A stretch of 64,000 nucleotides of DNA from an uncultured Mycoplasmatota bacterium (GCA_937944975.1 CALEBF010000016.1:62001-126000), one strand, 5' to 3'. Positions 41,662 to 50,219 are shown, counted from the first letter of the stretch. The notes: generated from the letters alone by a model not told the origin. Program-made: numbers and translations.

Positions 41662-43316
41662 TATCCGGCGACAACGACTGCGCGAGAACCGCCGTACGTC
41701 CAAGCGTACCCAGTATTGCGATTCACATAGAACAATCCAGCAACACTGCCATTGTACGCGTAACCACCGCGGGCCACCCATACACAATTGACACAATCAG
41801 ATGTATTTCCTGGCATTATCGTATAATCATTGTACCAGTTTTGATTATTTGTAGAAGTTTTCTTTCTCGTTTCTCTCATGGTATCTCCCAATTTACTGAT
41901 ACTAAAGTTATATGAATCTGTATTATATGGATACTCATCATAGTATTTACTCTCTGGTTTACTTGTGAATCCGGAAGATGCTGGAATAAATGTTCCATCT
42001 TCATTTACGACAGATGCCACAACTCTTTCCCATACTCCTCCACTCATATCGTAGATTCCATATATGTTTCCTGTTGTACTTGCGTTCACTCCCGCATTTT
42101 TATAATCTCTTCCAGACTCGCAAGCTGTCATATTATTTTGTATTCCGGCACTCGCACTCGTTCCTGCACATCCTGTAATACTTGGTCCCCATTGTACTCC
42201 ATTATTTGCTACTCCTGTTCCGGTATTGACATTATTGATCCATACCTCTCCATTTTTTCCATACTTTGAATGGGATAAATATGCTACCGCTCCCCATTCA
42301 CTATTCTTCATCATATGTGCATCATAACTGGTAAGTCCATATTCTGCGTTTGTTGAAAACAATCTTATCGTATTCCATGCCGTTGATATATTCTGACTTG
42401 TTAGTGACATTTGATTTGGCTTTGTTGTTGGCGTACTTCCGGTTCCGGTTAATTCAAACTTTCCTACCCATATTCCATTTAATTCTATATTTCCAAATGT
42501 AAACGCTGGATGGGTTAACCATTCTCCATTTTTCGTTCCATTCTTTTTAGTTTCTCCACTGATCTCAAATTCGATGTTGATGGTTTGTTCGTTGGAAACT
42601 CCATTTTCTGCATTCCATAGTTGATATCGATATCTTGGTATATATACAAAGTAAGCCAATATATCATTTTCATCTATGATGGTTCCTGCTTTATTCTGAT
42701 ATTTATTCCTACTTGCACTCGTTACACTTACCGCATTTGCCCATTTCTTTTCATCATAGTTATACCATTCTTGTGTTGTATCTGCCACGACCGTATTTCC
42801 GTTACGATCGAATGTAACTGGTATCATTCCTGCTTTCACATCTACTATGATTTTTCCATTTGCACTTTCTTTACATGCCTCTGCATTGATTTCGTTCCAT
42901 TCATTATGATTCATCTGAAATCCGTATCCTGATATGACGATACAAGATCCGTTTCCTACCGTTCCATTGATAATATTCAAATTATGACGTGATGGTTTGG
43001 TTCCTTTATAATTGATTCCTCTCGTTCCTACACCTTCCATATTTCCATTATTTGCACGTTTTGTAAATACAACCTGTCCTACCGTGGTTTGTATTGGACT
43101 TGGTGAAATGGTCGTATCTTTGATCATTTCGGTTGCGATTGTATTTTCTAATGCTTTGACATACCCATACGCACCATTCTTTGCGGATCCCTTTCTTGCA
43201 TCATCAATGACTCCCATAATTAAAGGGGTTGCGATCAACGCGATCACTGCTAAAATTACAATAACCGCTAACAACTCGATCAATGTAAATCCATTTTTTT
43301 CTCTCATTCTCTCCAT
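41661..43316 (-). CDS. DGR target: prepilin-like protein with C-type-lectin/FGE-like variable domain
   Basis: 551 residues. Leader MERMREKNG, then the prepilin peptidase site G/FTLIELLAVIVILAVI: F10 is mature residue 1 and E14 the conserved Glu 5, followed by the hydrophobic pilin helix. Residues 40-260 are a Gly/Asn/Thr-rich pilin body. From about 275 a formylglycine-enzyme-type C-type-lectin fold starts (WVGKFELTG; MKNSEWGAVAYLS; YDMSGGVWERVV near 425). The last 38 residues are VR; eight positions (515, 519, 521, 525, 530, 537, 541, 542) differ from the all-Asn template and are now mostly Tyr. It probably makes a pilus or pseudopilus tip binder. ATG 43316 has AGGAAAAG; ATG 43307 is possible. 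Confidence 0.92.
   Translation of the reverse strand: MERMREKNGFTLIELLAVIVILAVIALIATPLIMGVIDDARKGSAKNGAYGYVKALENTIATEMIKDTTISPSPIQTTVGQVVFTKRANNGNMEGVGTRGINYKGTKPSRHNLNIINGTVGNGSCIVISGYGFQMNHNEWNEINAEACKESANGKIIVDVKAGMIPVTFDRNGNTVVADTTQEWYNYDEKKWANAVSVTSASRNKYQNKAGTIIDENDILAYFVYIPRYRYQLWNAENGVSNEQTINIEFEISGETKKNGTKNGEWLTHPAFTFGNIELNGIWVGKFELTGTGSTPTTKPNQMSLTSQNISTAWNTIRLFSTNAEYGLTSYDAHMMKNSEWGAVAYLSHSKYGKNGEVWINNVNTGTGVANNGVQWGPSITGCAGTSASAGIQNNMTACESGRDYKNAGVNASTTGNIYGIYDMSGGVWERVVASVVNEDGTFIPASSGFTSKPESKYYDEYPYNTDSYNFSISKLGDTMRETRKKTSTNNQNWYNDYTIMPGNTSDCVNCVWVARGGYAYNGSVAGLFYVNRNTGYAWTYGGSRAVVVAG
41664..41779 (-). repeat. DGR variable repeat (VR) in the target 3' end
   Basis: 116 bp, ending at the codon before the stop. 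Codes for residues 513-551 of the target. The GC-rich last 24 bp (41664-41687) are identical to TR and fit the initiation-of-mutagenic-homing segment; upstream the two diverge at template adenines only, apart from one silent change. Confidence 0.96.
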
Positions 43317-43337
43317 CTTTTCCTATTCTATACTTTG

Positions 43338-43366
43338 ATTATACCCACCTCCAGCACATTTGTCAA
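43338..43366 (-). promoter_or_regulatory. perfect consensus sigma-A promoter of the DGR target
   Basis: -35 TTGACA (43361-43366), exactly 17 bp, -10 TATAAT (43338-43343), on the complement. No mismatch to consensus; the strongest promoter noticed in the window, in keeping with an abundant structural protein. Confidence 0.88.
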
Positions 43367-43590
43367 TCTCACTTTTGCAAATTGTAGCAACTTGTAAAAC
43401 ATATTAAGTCACTGTTTTTTTCCTTTGCATAATGTTCATTATAATGTTTTATATAGGAGAAAATGTTCTTTGTTATAATGACTTTTGATCTGTTTTATCT
43501 TAATTGAAAAGGGGCTTCAATGAACACATTAAATACAAACATTCAGAACGGTATCTCCAACAGGGCGTCATCCTCTCCGTTAACGCGTTA
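43367..43590. other. intergenic region between the DGR and rpsR, no gene supported
   Basis: AT-rich stretch between the target promoter and the rpsR terminator. Plus-strand peptides of 14 residues (near 43472) and 22 residues (from 43519) start with RBS-like sequences but have no supporting features. I see no clear RNA structure. Confidence 0.5.
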
Positions 43591-43617
43591 AAAAAAAACA
43601 CTCATATTGCTATGAGT
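43591..43617 (-). terminator. Rho-independent terminator of rpsF-ssb-rpsR
   Basis: 7-bp stem (43600-43606 with 43611-43617), 4-nt loop and T9 on the minus strand, just after the rpsR stop. Confidence 0.9.
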
Positions 43618-43628
43618 ATCTTCAATTA

Positions 43629-43847
43629 TTATTTTACAAATGGAATTAAAGCCATGAAACGGGCTTTCTTTACTTCGTTTGCTACATGTCTTTGGTGTTT
43701 TGCACATGTCCCTGTAATTCTTCTTGGTAAAATTTTTCCCTTGTCACCACTGATATATTTTTTGATTACATCCACATCTTTATAATCAACTGATTTACCA
43801 GCACACATTTGACAAATTTTTTTCTTTTTTCTATAAAACTCTGCCAT
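43629..43847 (-). CDS. rpsR: 30S ribosomal protein S18
   Basis: Platform protein that binds 16S rRNA with S6, 72 residues. The start is Lys-rich with CQMCAGK, a CxxC likely to bind zinc; the DVIKKYISGDKGKILPRRIT and TGTCAKHQRHV blocks are conserved. The Cys/His set suggests the zinc-binding form. GAAGGAGG precedes the ATG. Last gene of rpsF-ssb-rpsR, with a terminator after it. Confidence 0.97.
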   Translation of the reverse strand: MAEFYRKKKKICQMCAGKSVDYKDVDVIKKYISGDKGKILPRRITGTCAKHQRHVANEVKKARFMALIPFVK

Positions 43848-43863
43848 TATTCTTCCTCCTTCA

Positions 43864-44337
43864 CTAATCTAGGAAGTCATCAGTGATTGTAACATTATCA
43901 CCAAAATCAGCAAATGGATCATTTTCCACACTAATATTATTAGTAAATGAATTATCATTTTGATAATCATATGGACTTACATTGTCATTCATTGTATTTT
44001 GTTCTCTACTCTGTGTCTTAGCTTTTGACTCTAAGAATTGAACAGAATCAGCCACAACCTCAAATGTATATCTACGATTTCCATCTTGCCCATCATAACT
44101 TCCTGTTTGAATTCGTCCTTCAACAGACACCAAACTTCCTTTATCTAAGAAATTACAAACATTTTCAGCTTGTTTTCTCCAAACAACAATATTGATAAAG
44201 TCAGCTTCTCTTTGTCCTTGACTGTTACTAAAAGTTCTATTTACCGCTATAGAAAATCTAGAAAACGGTAAATTTGAATTTGTATATCTTAATTCTGGTT
44301 TTGTTGTTAATCTTCCAACTAAGCAAACTCGATTCAT
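43864..44337 (-). CDS. ssb: single-stranded DNA-binding protein
   Basis: Coats single-stranded DNA in replication and repair. 157 residues: OB fold 1-108 (MNRVCLVGRLTTKPELRY, FINIVVWRKQAENV, LVSVEGRIQTGSYD), a low-complexity Gln/Asn/Ser linker and the acidic tip DFLD, a reduced form of the usual DDDLPF interaction tail. Located between rpsF and rpsR. Confidence 0.96.
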   Translation of the reverse strand: MNRVCLVGRLTTKPELRYTNSNLPFSRFSIAVNRTFSNSQGQREADFINIVVWRKQAENVCNFLDKGSLVSVEGRIQTGSYDGQDGNRRYTFEVVADSVQFLESKAKTQSREQNTMNDNVSPYDYQNDNSFTNNISVENDPFADFGDNVTITDDFLD

Positions 44338-44352
44338 ATGACTCCCTCGATT

Positions 44353-44643
44353 CTATTTTTCGATTTTTGTGATTAAGTGACGAATAACATCGTTGCTAAT
44401 ACGAGCTAAACGATCAAATTCCTTAATCGCAGCGTCATCCTTTGAAGAAACAGTAACAACATAATAATATCCACTTTTGAACTTCTTGATTTCGTAAGCA
44501 AGTTCTCTTTGTCCCATTTCTTGCATATCATCGATTTTAGCACCATTTGTCGTAAGAATATTCTTAAAATTATCTACAACTTTTGTAACATCTTCTTCAC
44601 TTAATGTTGGGCGAACGATGAACATGATTTCATAGTTTTTCAT
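44353..44643 (-). CDS. rpsF: 30S ribosomal protein S6
   Basis: Partner of S18 in the platform, 96 residues. KNYEIMFIVRPTLSEEDV, ELAYEIKKFKSGYY and the C-terminal DVIRHLITKIEK are conserved. AAGGAGGTGGG precedes the ATG. First of three genes, with a promoter and short leader of about 60 nt. Confidence 0.97.
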   Translation of the reverse strand: MKNYEIMFIVRPTLSEEDVTKVVDNFKNILTTNGAKIDDMQEMGQRELAYEIKKFKSGYYYVVTVSSKDDAAIKEFDRLARISNDVIRHLITKIEK

Positions 44644-44707
44644 TTTCCCACCTCCTTATGGTCTTTTGGCTTCATTTGAAGCAAGGAGTAAATTAATACT
44701 CGCAATG

Positions 44708-44736
44708 ATTATAACAGATAATATCTTAGTTGTAAA
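44708..44736 (-). promoter_or_regulatory. sigma-A promoter of rpsF-ssb-rpsR
   Basis: -35 TTTACA (44731-44736), 17-bp spacer, -10 TATAAT (44708-44713), on the complement. The leader up to rpsF has a small hairpin around GCTTC/GAAGC; an S6:S18-binding leader is possible but not established here. Confidence 0.78.
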
Positions 44737-44828
44737 CATTATTTTTATATTATATTATATTATTTTATTTTATTTCTAACTATTTATACCATTGATGGAT
44801 GAAATATTTCCTGTTAACATATTTCTAT

Positions 44829-45929
44829 TTAAACATTAAAACGGAAATGACAAATATCGCCATCTTGCATTTCATACTCTTTTCCTTCTAGTCGCATTTT
44901 TCCTGCTTCCCGAACAGCTTTTTCGCTTCCACAAGCTTTCAAATCAGCAAATCCCATGATTTCAGCTCGAATAAACCCTCGCTCAAAATCCGTATGAATG
45001 ATTCCAGCACAAGCTGGTGCTTTCATCCCCTTTTTAAAAGTCCAAGCACGTACCTCATCTTCTCCAGCAGTAAAGTAAGTAGCTAAGCCAAGAAGTGAGT
45101 AGGTAGCTTTAATCAGTTGATCTAGTCCACTTTCTTCAATTCCTAAATCAGCTAAAAATAAAGATCTGTCTTCATCTCCTAATTCACTTAATTCTTCCTC
45201 TATCTTAGCGCAAAGAACAATTACTTCTGCATTTTCTTTGGTAGCATATTCTCTTACTGCCTTCACATATTGATTTTCTTCATTTCCTATTTCTTCTTCT
45301 GAAATATTTGCCATATATATAATTGGCTTCATCGTCAAGAGTTGAAAAGACTTTACAATTTTCACCTCTTCTTCATCTAAAGATAAAGCACGAATTGGAA
45401 TTTCTTTTTGCAACGATTCCTTCATTCGTGTCAGCAAGTCAACTTCCTTTTTCTCTTCCTTATTATTCGTTTGCTTTACTCTTTTTCCTAATCGATTTAG
45501 TCTATTTTCAATAACCTCTAAATCAGCTAATATCAATTCGACATTGATAATAGAAATATCTCGGATAGGATCTACACCACCCTCGACATGGGTAACATTT
45601 TCATCCTCAAAACAACGCACAACTTCACAAATCGCGTCTACTTCGCGGATATGTGATAAAAACTTATTTCCAAGTCCTTCTCCTACTGAAGCACCTTTAA
45701 CCAATCCTGCAATATCTGTAAATTCGAATGTTGTTGGTACGAAACTTTTCGGATGATACATTTCTTTTAAATAATTTAATCTTTCATCAGGCACTACAAC
45801 AACACCTACATTTGGATCAATTGTCGCAAATGGATAATTAGCTGCCAAAATTTTTTGCTTTGTAATTGCATTAAACAATGTCGATTTTCCTACATTTGGT
45901 AATCCTACAATCCCTGCTGTTAAACTCAT
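44829..45929 (-). CDS. ychF: ribosome-binding ATPase YchF
   Basis: P-loop NTPase of the Obg family that prefers ATP, linked to translation and stress. 366 residues: Walker A GLPNVGKSTLFN at 8-19, the switch DIAGLVKGASVGEG, the ATP-specific NISEEE motif where GTPases have NKxD, and a C-terminal TGS-like domain with AWTFKKGMKAPACAGIIHTD. Same place relative to rpsF as in Bacillus (yyaF-rpsF). Confidence 0.96.
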   Translation of the reverse strand: MSLTAGIVGLPNVGKSTLFNAITKQKILAANYPFATIDPNVGVVVVPDERLNYLKEMYHPKSFVPTTFEFTDIAGLVKGASVGEGLGNKFLSHIREVDAICEVVRCFEDENVTHVEGGVDPIRDISIINVELILADLEVIENRLNRLGKRVKQTNNKEEKKEVDLLTRMKESLQKEIPIRALSLDEEEVKIVKSFQLLTMKPIIYMANISEEEIGNEENQYVKAVREYATKENAEVIVLCAKIEEELSELGDEDRSLFLADLGIEESGLDQLIKATYSLLGLATYFTAGEDEVRAWTFKKGMKAPACAGIIHTDFERGFIRAEIMGFADLKACGSEKAVREAGKMRLEGKEYEMQDGDICHFRFNV

Positions 45930-45980
45930 AATCGTCCCTCATTTCCTCTCATATTATATTGAATCTCAAGTATAAAGTCA

Positions 45981-46010
45981 AATAAAGAATGGATCTCTCC
46001 ACTCTTTATT
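45981..46010 (-). terminator. candidate terminator of the AbgT-like gene
   Basis: 12-bp stem with one mismatch (45981-45992 with 45999-46010) and 6-nt loop, just after the stop codon. T-run is poor, so confidence is limited. Confidence 0.5.
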
Positions 46011-46016
46011 TTAATA

Positions 46017-47537
46017 CTATAACGTTGGATATGTCGATGGCCCTATAGGAAGTCCAATTACATACCAACCAATCAAAATTAAAATCCATAAACACATGAA
46101 TAACAATACACTTGGCATAAACTTTCTCAATGTTCCAAATATTGTAACTTTATGTGTCTCATCCTCATTATATTTTTCTACAATCCCAATTGCAATAATA
46201 AAATAGATGAATAACGGTGTAATACACTTCCCAATTCCATCAGCTGCTTGAAACAAGAACTGTGTAAAATTCGGTGTTATATTAGAACGCATAAATAATG
46301 GTATTAACGTTGGAGCTGCCAATTCCCATTTTGTAACTGTAGATGGAATAAAAATACCAATCAATATGATCACAATAAACATAGATAAAATTAAAGGAAT
46401 TCCAGAGATCTGAAGAGAACTCATAAATGATATCAATCTAGTAGCAATCACTTCCCCCAAATTCGTCCAAGATAAAATAGCTACCATCTGTGAAGTAAAA
46501 AACATAAGTACGAATAAATATCCTAGATCTGAAAAACCTTTTGATAATCCTATTCCATAGGAATAATTATCTTTGAAGTTTTTAGAAATACGTCCATATA
46601 TATATGAACAAATCATAATAATAATGGTTGATAAGTAGATGATTCCATTACGAAATGGCGAATTTGTTCCTAACAATTGAGCAACATACTCATCTTTACT
46701 ACGATCTAAAAGTAATCCAGACCCTGGTAACCCAGGTATAATCATATAAACAGTAAGAAGTACACACAATACAAATACTATCGCACTGATTCTTAACGCT
46801 TTTTTTGATATTTCTAGATCATCTTTTGCAACAGCTTTCTTTTTAAATTTAGGTGCTAAAAAGTGATTGATAATAAATGTCCCTAAGATACAAATCAAAA
46901 GTGTACTAGCAACCATAATAAATTCTGTAGACAATAAATGATATATAAAGTTTTTATCCACATCGGCTATCGCAGACGCTTGTGTCATCGTTCCAAGTAA
47001 ATACGTATCATAATCATAGATAAAATTCGTACCAAACCCTACTGTAATTCCTAGAAAAGCAGTACAAATTCCCAACATAGAATTTTTATTTGCATACTTA
47101 TAAATAACTCCTACGAGAGGTAAAAAAATAACATATGCAAGTTCACCTAGAATTCCACTGATTAAACTAATTAACAAAGTCAAAAAAGTCATTGTCGTTA
47201 AATTCAATTTTTTTAATGGTGAAAAAATTGCTTTAAATAACCCTGAAGCTTCTCCAATAGAAATACCTATTAAAGATACGATCAATATTACTAAAGGTTC
47301 AAACAAAGTAAAATTTAATACTGCATCTCCAATAAAAAAATTAAAGCCTTCTTTCGTAAAAATATTTTTGACTGTTACAAGAGATGTCTCTAAATTTCCA
47401 TTCACTAATATCGTCTTCTGTCCCTCGATTCCTAAGATAGAAAAGAGGAGACTCATGATCATAATTATTAATGTAATAAATGCGATAGTTAGTATCGGAC
47501 TAAATTTTCTTTTCTCTTTCTTTGCTTTCTTTTTCAT
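46017..47537 (-). CDS. AbgT-family transporter
   Basis: A 506-residue membrane protein with about 11 helices. The family, named from the p-aminobenzoyl-glutamate transporter of Escherichia, is recognised by NFTLFEPLVILIVSLIGISIGEASG (about 75-100), ISGILGELAYVIFLPLV, and PLFIYFIIAIGIVEKY near the end. Members move p-aminobenzoyl-glutamate or, in some reports, export sulfonamides; the substrate here cannot be told. GGAGGAA precedes the ATG, 8 bp after the DUF951 gene. It may belong to the parA-to-ychF transcription run. Confidence 0.85.
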   Translation of the reverse strand: MKKKAKKEKRKFSPILTIAFITLIIMIMSLLFSILGIEGQKTILVNGNLETSLVTVKNIFTKEGFNFFIGDAVLNFTLFEPLVILIVSLIGISIGEASGLFKAIFSPLKKLNLTTMTFLTLLISLISGILGELAYVIFLPLVGVIYKYANKNSMLGICTAFLGITVGFGTNFIYDYDTYLLGTMTQASAIADVDKNFIYHLLSTEFIMVASTLLICILGTFIINHFLAPKFKKKAVAKDDLEISKKALRISAIVFVLCVLLTVYMIIPGLPGSGLLLDRSKDEYVAQLLGTNSPFRNGIIYLSTIIIMICSYIYGRISKNFKDNYSYGIGLSKGFSDLGYLFVLMFFTSQMVAILSWTNLGEVIATRLISFMSSLQISGIPLILSMFIVIILIGIFIPSTVTKWELAAPTLIPLFMRSNITPNFTQFLFQAADGIGKCITPLFIYFIIAIGIVEKYNEDETHKVTIFGTLRKFMPSVLLFMCLWILILIGWYVIGLPIGPSTYPTL

Positions 47538-47545
47538 AATTCCTC

Positions 47546-47731
47546 CTAATACGAAATGATCTTCTTAATTTTTTTATTGAATTCAATTCGAGGCATCATA
47601 ATTGATCTACCACAATGACAACATTTAATTTTAATATCAGCTCCAACCCGGACAATTTCCCACTCGTTTGTCCCACATGGATGATCTTTTTTCATTTTTA
47701 CGATACTTCCTAGTTTATACTCTTTTTCCAT
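47546..47731 (-). CDS. DUF951 small zinc-ribbon-like protein
   Basis: A 61-residue protein matching DUF951: LGSIVKMKKDHPCGTNEWEI, then VRVGADIKIKC with CHCGR. The Cys residues suggest metal binding. It usually sits next to mscS or near parB/ychF in Firmicutes, as here. It starts within the end of mscS (17-bp overlap). GGGGAAG precedes the ATG. Function unknown. Confidence 0.88.
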   Translation of the reverse strand: MEKEYKLGSIVKMKKDHPCGTNEWEIVRVGADIKIKCCHCGRSIMMPRIEFNKKIKKIISY

Positions 47732-48518
47732 ATGTCTTCCCCACTTGTGTATATGGCATTTCTATTTTCAACTCATCGCATTTTGCTTTGATTGCTTGGC
47801 GCATTTGTCTCTCTACTTCAAAATGCATATTTGGCTTTGTCTTTACTGAAAAAGTAATAGATATTCCGTTTGCCGTTAAATCTGTTACTCCCCATACATC
47901 TACTTTTCCTTTAATATTTTTGAGTTCTTTTGTTAAATTAGCTGCCATAATTTTCATGATTTCCATAATTTGATCCACATTTTGATGATAATCCACTTTT
48001 ATTACAACTTCCGCAAGAGAAAATTTAGAACTATTATGATTGATTACCTCTGTAATACTACGATTAGAAATAATCATTTCCTCCCCATTATAGGAACGAA
48101 CACGTGTAGTTTTTAAACCCATTTCCATTACTTCTCCACGAAATCCGTTAATCGTAATGGTATCTCCCACACGAAATAAATTATCAGTTAAAATAAATAT
48201 TCCTGCCAAAAAATCTTTTAATGTATCCTGAAGTGCAAATCCAACGACCAATCCTAAAACTCCAATGGAAGCAATTAACGCTTGTGTATCAACTCCAAAT
48301 ACATTTAAAATCATTAAAATATCAACTAAAATAATAACATATTTAGAAACACTATTCGTCAGTAATAAAATAGTAACAGTTTTTTTATCTCCAACATTTC
48401 CCTTTTTTAAATTTAACAATTTTTTAACAGTTCCTCTTAAACCATAGTAAAATAAAACAGAGAAAACAATAATAAATATTGGAGCTATCACTTCTTTTAC
48501 TAAAATAACTTCCAACAT
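47715..48518 (-). CDS. mscS: small-conductance mechanosensitive channel MscS
   Basis: Releases solutes on hypo-osmotic shock. 267 residues from ATG 48518 (AGGTGAT upstream; GTG 48527 is an alternative). Three membrane helices in the first 110, the pore helix region GVLGLVVGFALQDTLKDFLAGI, then the cytoplasmic beta domain starting FRVGDTITINGFRGEV. Lies directly after parB and before DUF951. Confidence 0.93.
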   Translation of the reverse strand: MLEVILVKEVIAPIFIIVFSVLFYYGLRGTVKKLLNLKKGNVGDKKTVTILLLTNSVSKYVIILVDILMILNVFGVDTQALIASIGVLGLVVGFALQDTLKDFLAGIFILTDNLFRVGDTITINGFRGEVMEMGLKTTRVRSYNGEEMIISNRSITEVINHNSSKFSLAEVVIKVDYHQNVDQIMEIMKIMAANLTKELKNIKGKVDVWGVTDLTANGISITFSVKTKPNMHFEVERQMRQAIKAKCDELKIEMPYTQVGKTYGKRV

Positions 48519-48527
48519 GGATATCAC

Positions 48528-49415
48528 CTATTCTTTCACATCTAAAATTTCTAAAATTCTATTTAAATCTGCCACACTTGTAAAACTTATTTCGATTTTT
48601 TTATCTTTGATTTTTACTTTAGTATCTAGTTTCTCACGGAGCAAATCTTCAACATATTGATAATTTTGATTATATTCTCGCGAATGTCGATTAATTTTTA
48701 CCTTTCTCTCGAATTGCTGTGTTTCATCTAACTTCTGTTCTAAATCACGCACTGGCATTTTTTCTTTTACGACTTGATGAGCTAGTTCAATAATTTGATT
48801 ATCATTCTCAAGTTTACTTAATACACGCGCATGCCCCATGGATAAATCATGTTGATTCACCATTGTTTGTACTTGTTTTGGCAAACGTAAAAGTCCAAGC
48901 ATATTTGTCAAATGACTTCTGCTTTTTCCAACTTTACGAGCTAATTCCTCTTGTGTAATCTGTAATTCACGCAACATCCGATCGTATGCTTCTGCTTCTT
49001 CAATTGCACTTAAATCTTGCCTTTGCAAATTTTCAAGCAAAGCAATTTCCATCATCTGAGCATCTGTAAATGTTCGAATAATAGCTGGGATGGTCTTCTT
49101 CCCTGCAAGTTTGCTTGCTCTGACACGTCGCTCCCCAGCAATAATTTCGTACCCTTTTATCTTACTTTTTTTGACGATAATAGGTTGAAAAACACCGTGT
49201 TCTTCAATGGAGGTTGCCAACTCTCTTAACGCATCCTGATCAAACACTTGTCTCGGCTGATATGGATTCGGTCGAAGTTCATCAATCGGTAATTCCATTA
49301 TTTCTTCATGTGTCGCCGTTTCATAAATCTGTTTTTCAATTTGTTCAACATCTAAATTTTCACTATTAAATAGTTGTTCCAACCCACGACCTAGTGCTTT
49401 TTTTCTATTTTCCAT
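48528..49415 (-). CDS. parB: chromosome partitioning protein ParB / Spo0J
   Basis: CTP-dependent DNA clamp that loads at parS sites. 295 residues from ATG 49415. KALGRGLEQLF at the start, LRPNPYQPRQVF, GERRVRASKLAG (CTP-binding region), and the helix-turn-helix with ITQEELARKVGKSRSHLTNML. A TTG at 49424 with a closer site AAGGAAG is possible. It overlaps parA by 11 bp. No parS site (TGTTTCACGTGAAACA) was found in this window. Confidence 0.95.
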   Translation of the reverse strand: MENRKKALGRGLEQLFNSENLDVEQIEKQIYETATHEEIMELPIDELRPNPYQPRQVFDQDALRELATSIEEHGVFQPIIVKKSKIKGYEIIAGERRVRASKLAGKKTIPAIIRTFTDAQMMEIALLENLQRQDLSAIEEAEAYDRMLRELQITQEELARKVGKSRSHLTNMLGLLRLPKQVQTMVNQHDLSMGHARVLSKLENDNQIIELAHQVVKEKMPVRDLEQKLDETQQFERKVKINRHSREYNQNYQYVEDLLREKLDTKVKIKDKKIEISFTSVADLNRILEILDVKE

Positions 49416-50190
49416 TTCGTGCAATCACTTCCTTTGCTAAATTAAGATACGCTTCTGTTCCTCGACTTGTAGAATCATAGGCCAAGATAGGTTTCCCATG
49501 ACTCGGAGCTTCAGATAATTTTACTAAACGAGGAATAATTGTATCATATACTCTCTCTTTGAAATAACTTTTAATATCTTCTACAACTTCTAAACCCAAA
49601 TTTGTTCTAGAATCTAACATCGTTAATAAAACACCTTCTATATCGAGTGTTGGATTCAAATTCTTTTGTGCTAACATAATTGTATTTAACAGTTGCATAA
49701 TTCCTTCCAATGCAAAAAACTCACATTGTACAGGAATGATGACAGAATCAGATGCAGTTAGCGCATTCGTCGTTAAAATTCCAAGTGATGGTGGACAATC
49801 AATAATAATATAATCAAATACATCTTTTGCTGAATCAAGATGTTTTTTTAATTGTTGACCTTTAACAAAACCTGGTTCTAATTGACTTTTTTCAATCAAT
49901 TCAATATCAACCCCTGCCAAGTTAATCGTTGCAGGCATGGCATACAAATTTTTAAACGGTGTTTTTAATAAAACATCTTTTAATACTGCTTTATCAATCA
50001 ATAAATCATATACGCTTAATCGAATATCTGCTTTGTTGATCCCTATCCCTGTAGTTGCATTTCCTTGAGGATCTAAATCGACCAATAATACTTTTTTTCC
50101 TAATGATCCTAAAGATGCAGCTAGGTTGATGCTGGAAGTTGTTTTTCCAACCCCACCCTTTTGATTTACTAAAGCTATAATTTTTCCCAT
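49405..50190 (-). CDS. parA: chromosome partitioning ATPase ParA / Soj
   Basis: Walker-type ATPase that moves the origin with ParB. 261 residues; the deviant Walker A KGGVGKTTSSINL (11-23), VDLDPQGNATTG and IIDCPPSLGILTTNAL are all conserved. In Bacillus it follows the origin-proximal mnmG-rsmG genes; here ftsH lies upstream instead. A moderate promoter lies upstream. Confidence 0.97.
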   Translation of the reverse strand: MGKIIALVNQKGGVGKTTSSINLAASLGSLGKKVLLVDLDPQGNATTGIGINKADIRLSVYDLLIDKAVLKDVLLKTPFKNLYAMPATINLAGVDIELIEKSQLEPGFVKGQQLKKHLDSAKDVFDYIIIDCPPSLGILTTNALTASDSVIIPVQCEFFALEGIMQLLNTIMLAQKNLNPTLDIEGVLLTMLDSRTNLGLEVVEDIKSYFKERVYDTIIPRLVKLSEAPSHGKPILAYDSTSRGTEAYLNLAKEVIARNGK

Positions 50191-50219
50191 AACATCACCA
50201 TCTTCTACATACTAAACAT

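Larger units (their letters stand above)
39347..43366 (-). mobile_element. diversity-generating retroelement (complete)
   Basis: All parts of a DGR are here, on one strand in the order target gene with VR, TR, MutS-like gene, avd, reverse transcriptase. The reverse transcriptase copies TR RNA with errors at adenines and the cDNA replaces VR (established DGR mechanism). The TR/VR pair matches over 116 bp with 12 differences, 11 of them at template adenines. All three accessory genes overlap and look like one transcript; target and TR RNA have separate promoters. The element lies between rpsR and the rpsJ operon, in core chromosome with no phage genes around it. Confidence 0.95.

Noticed and set aside
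41307..41779. TR and VR as a CRISPR-like or transposon repeat
   Set aside because: Only two copies, differences limited to adenines, one copy in a gene end; this is DGR structure.
43504..43785. Plus-strand 93-residue ORF
   Set aside because: Mostly antisense to rpsR, with no family likeness.
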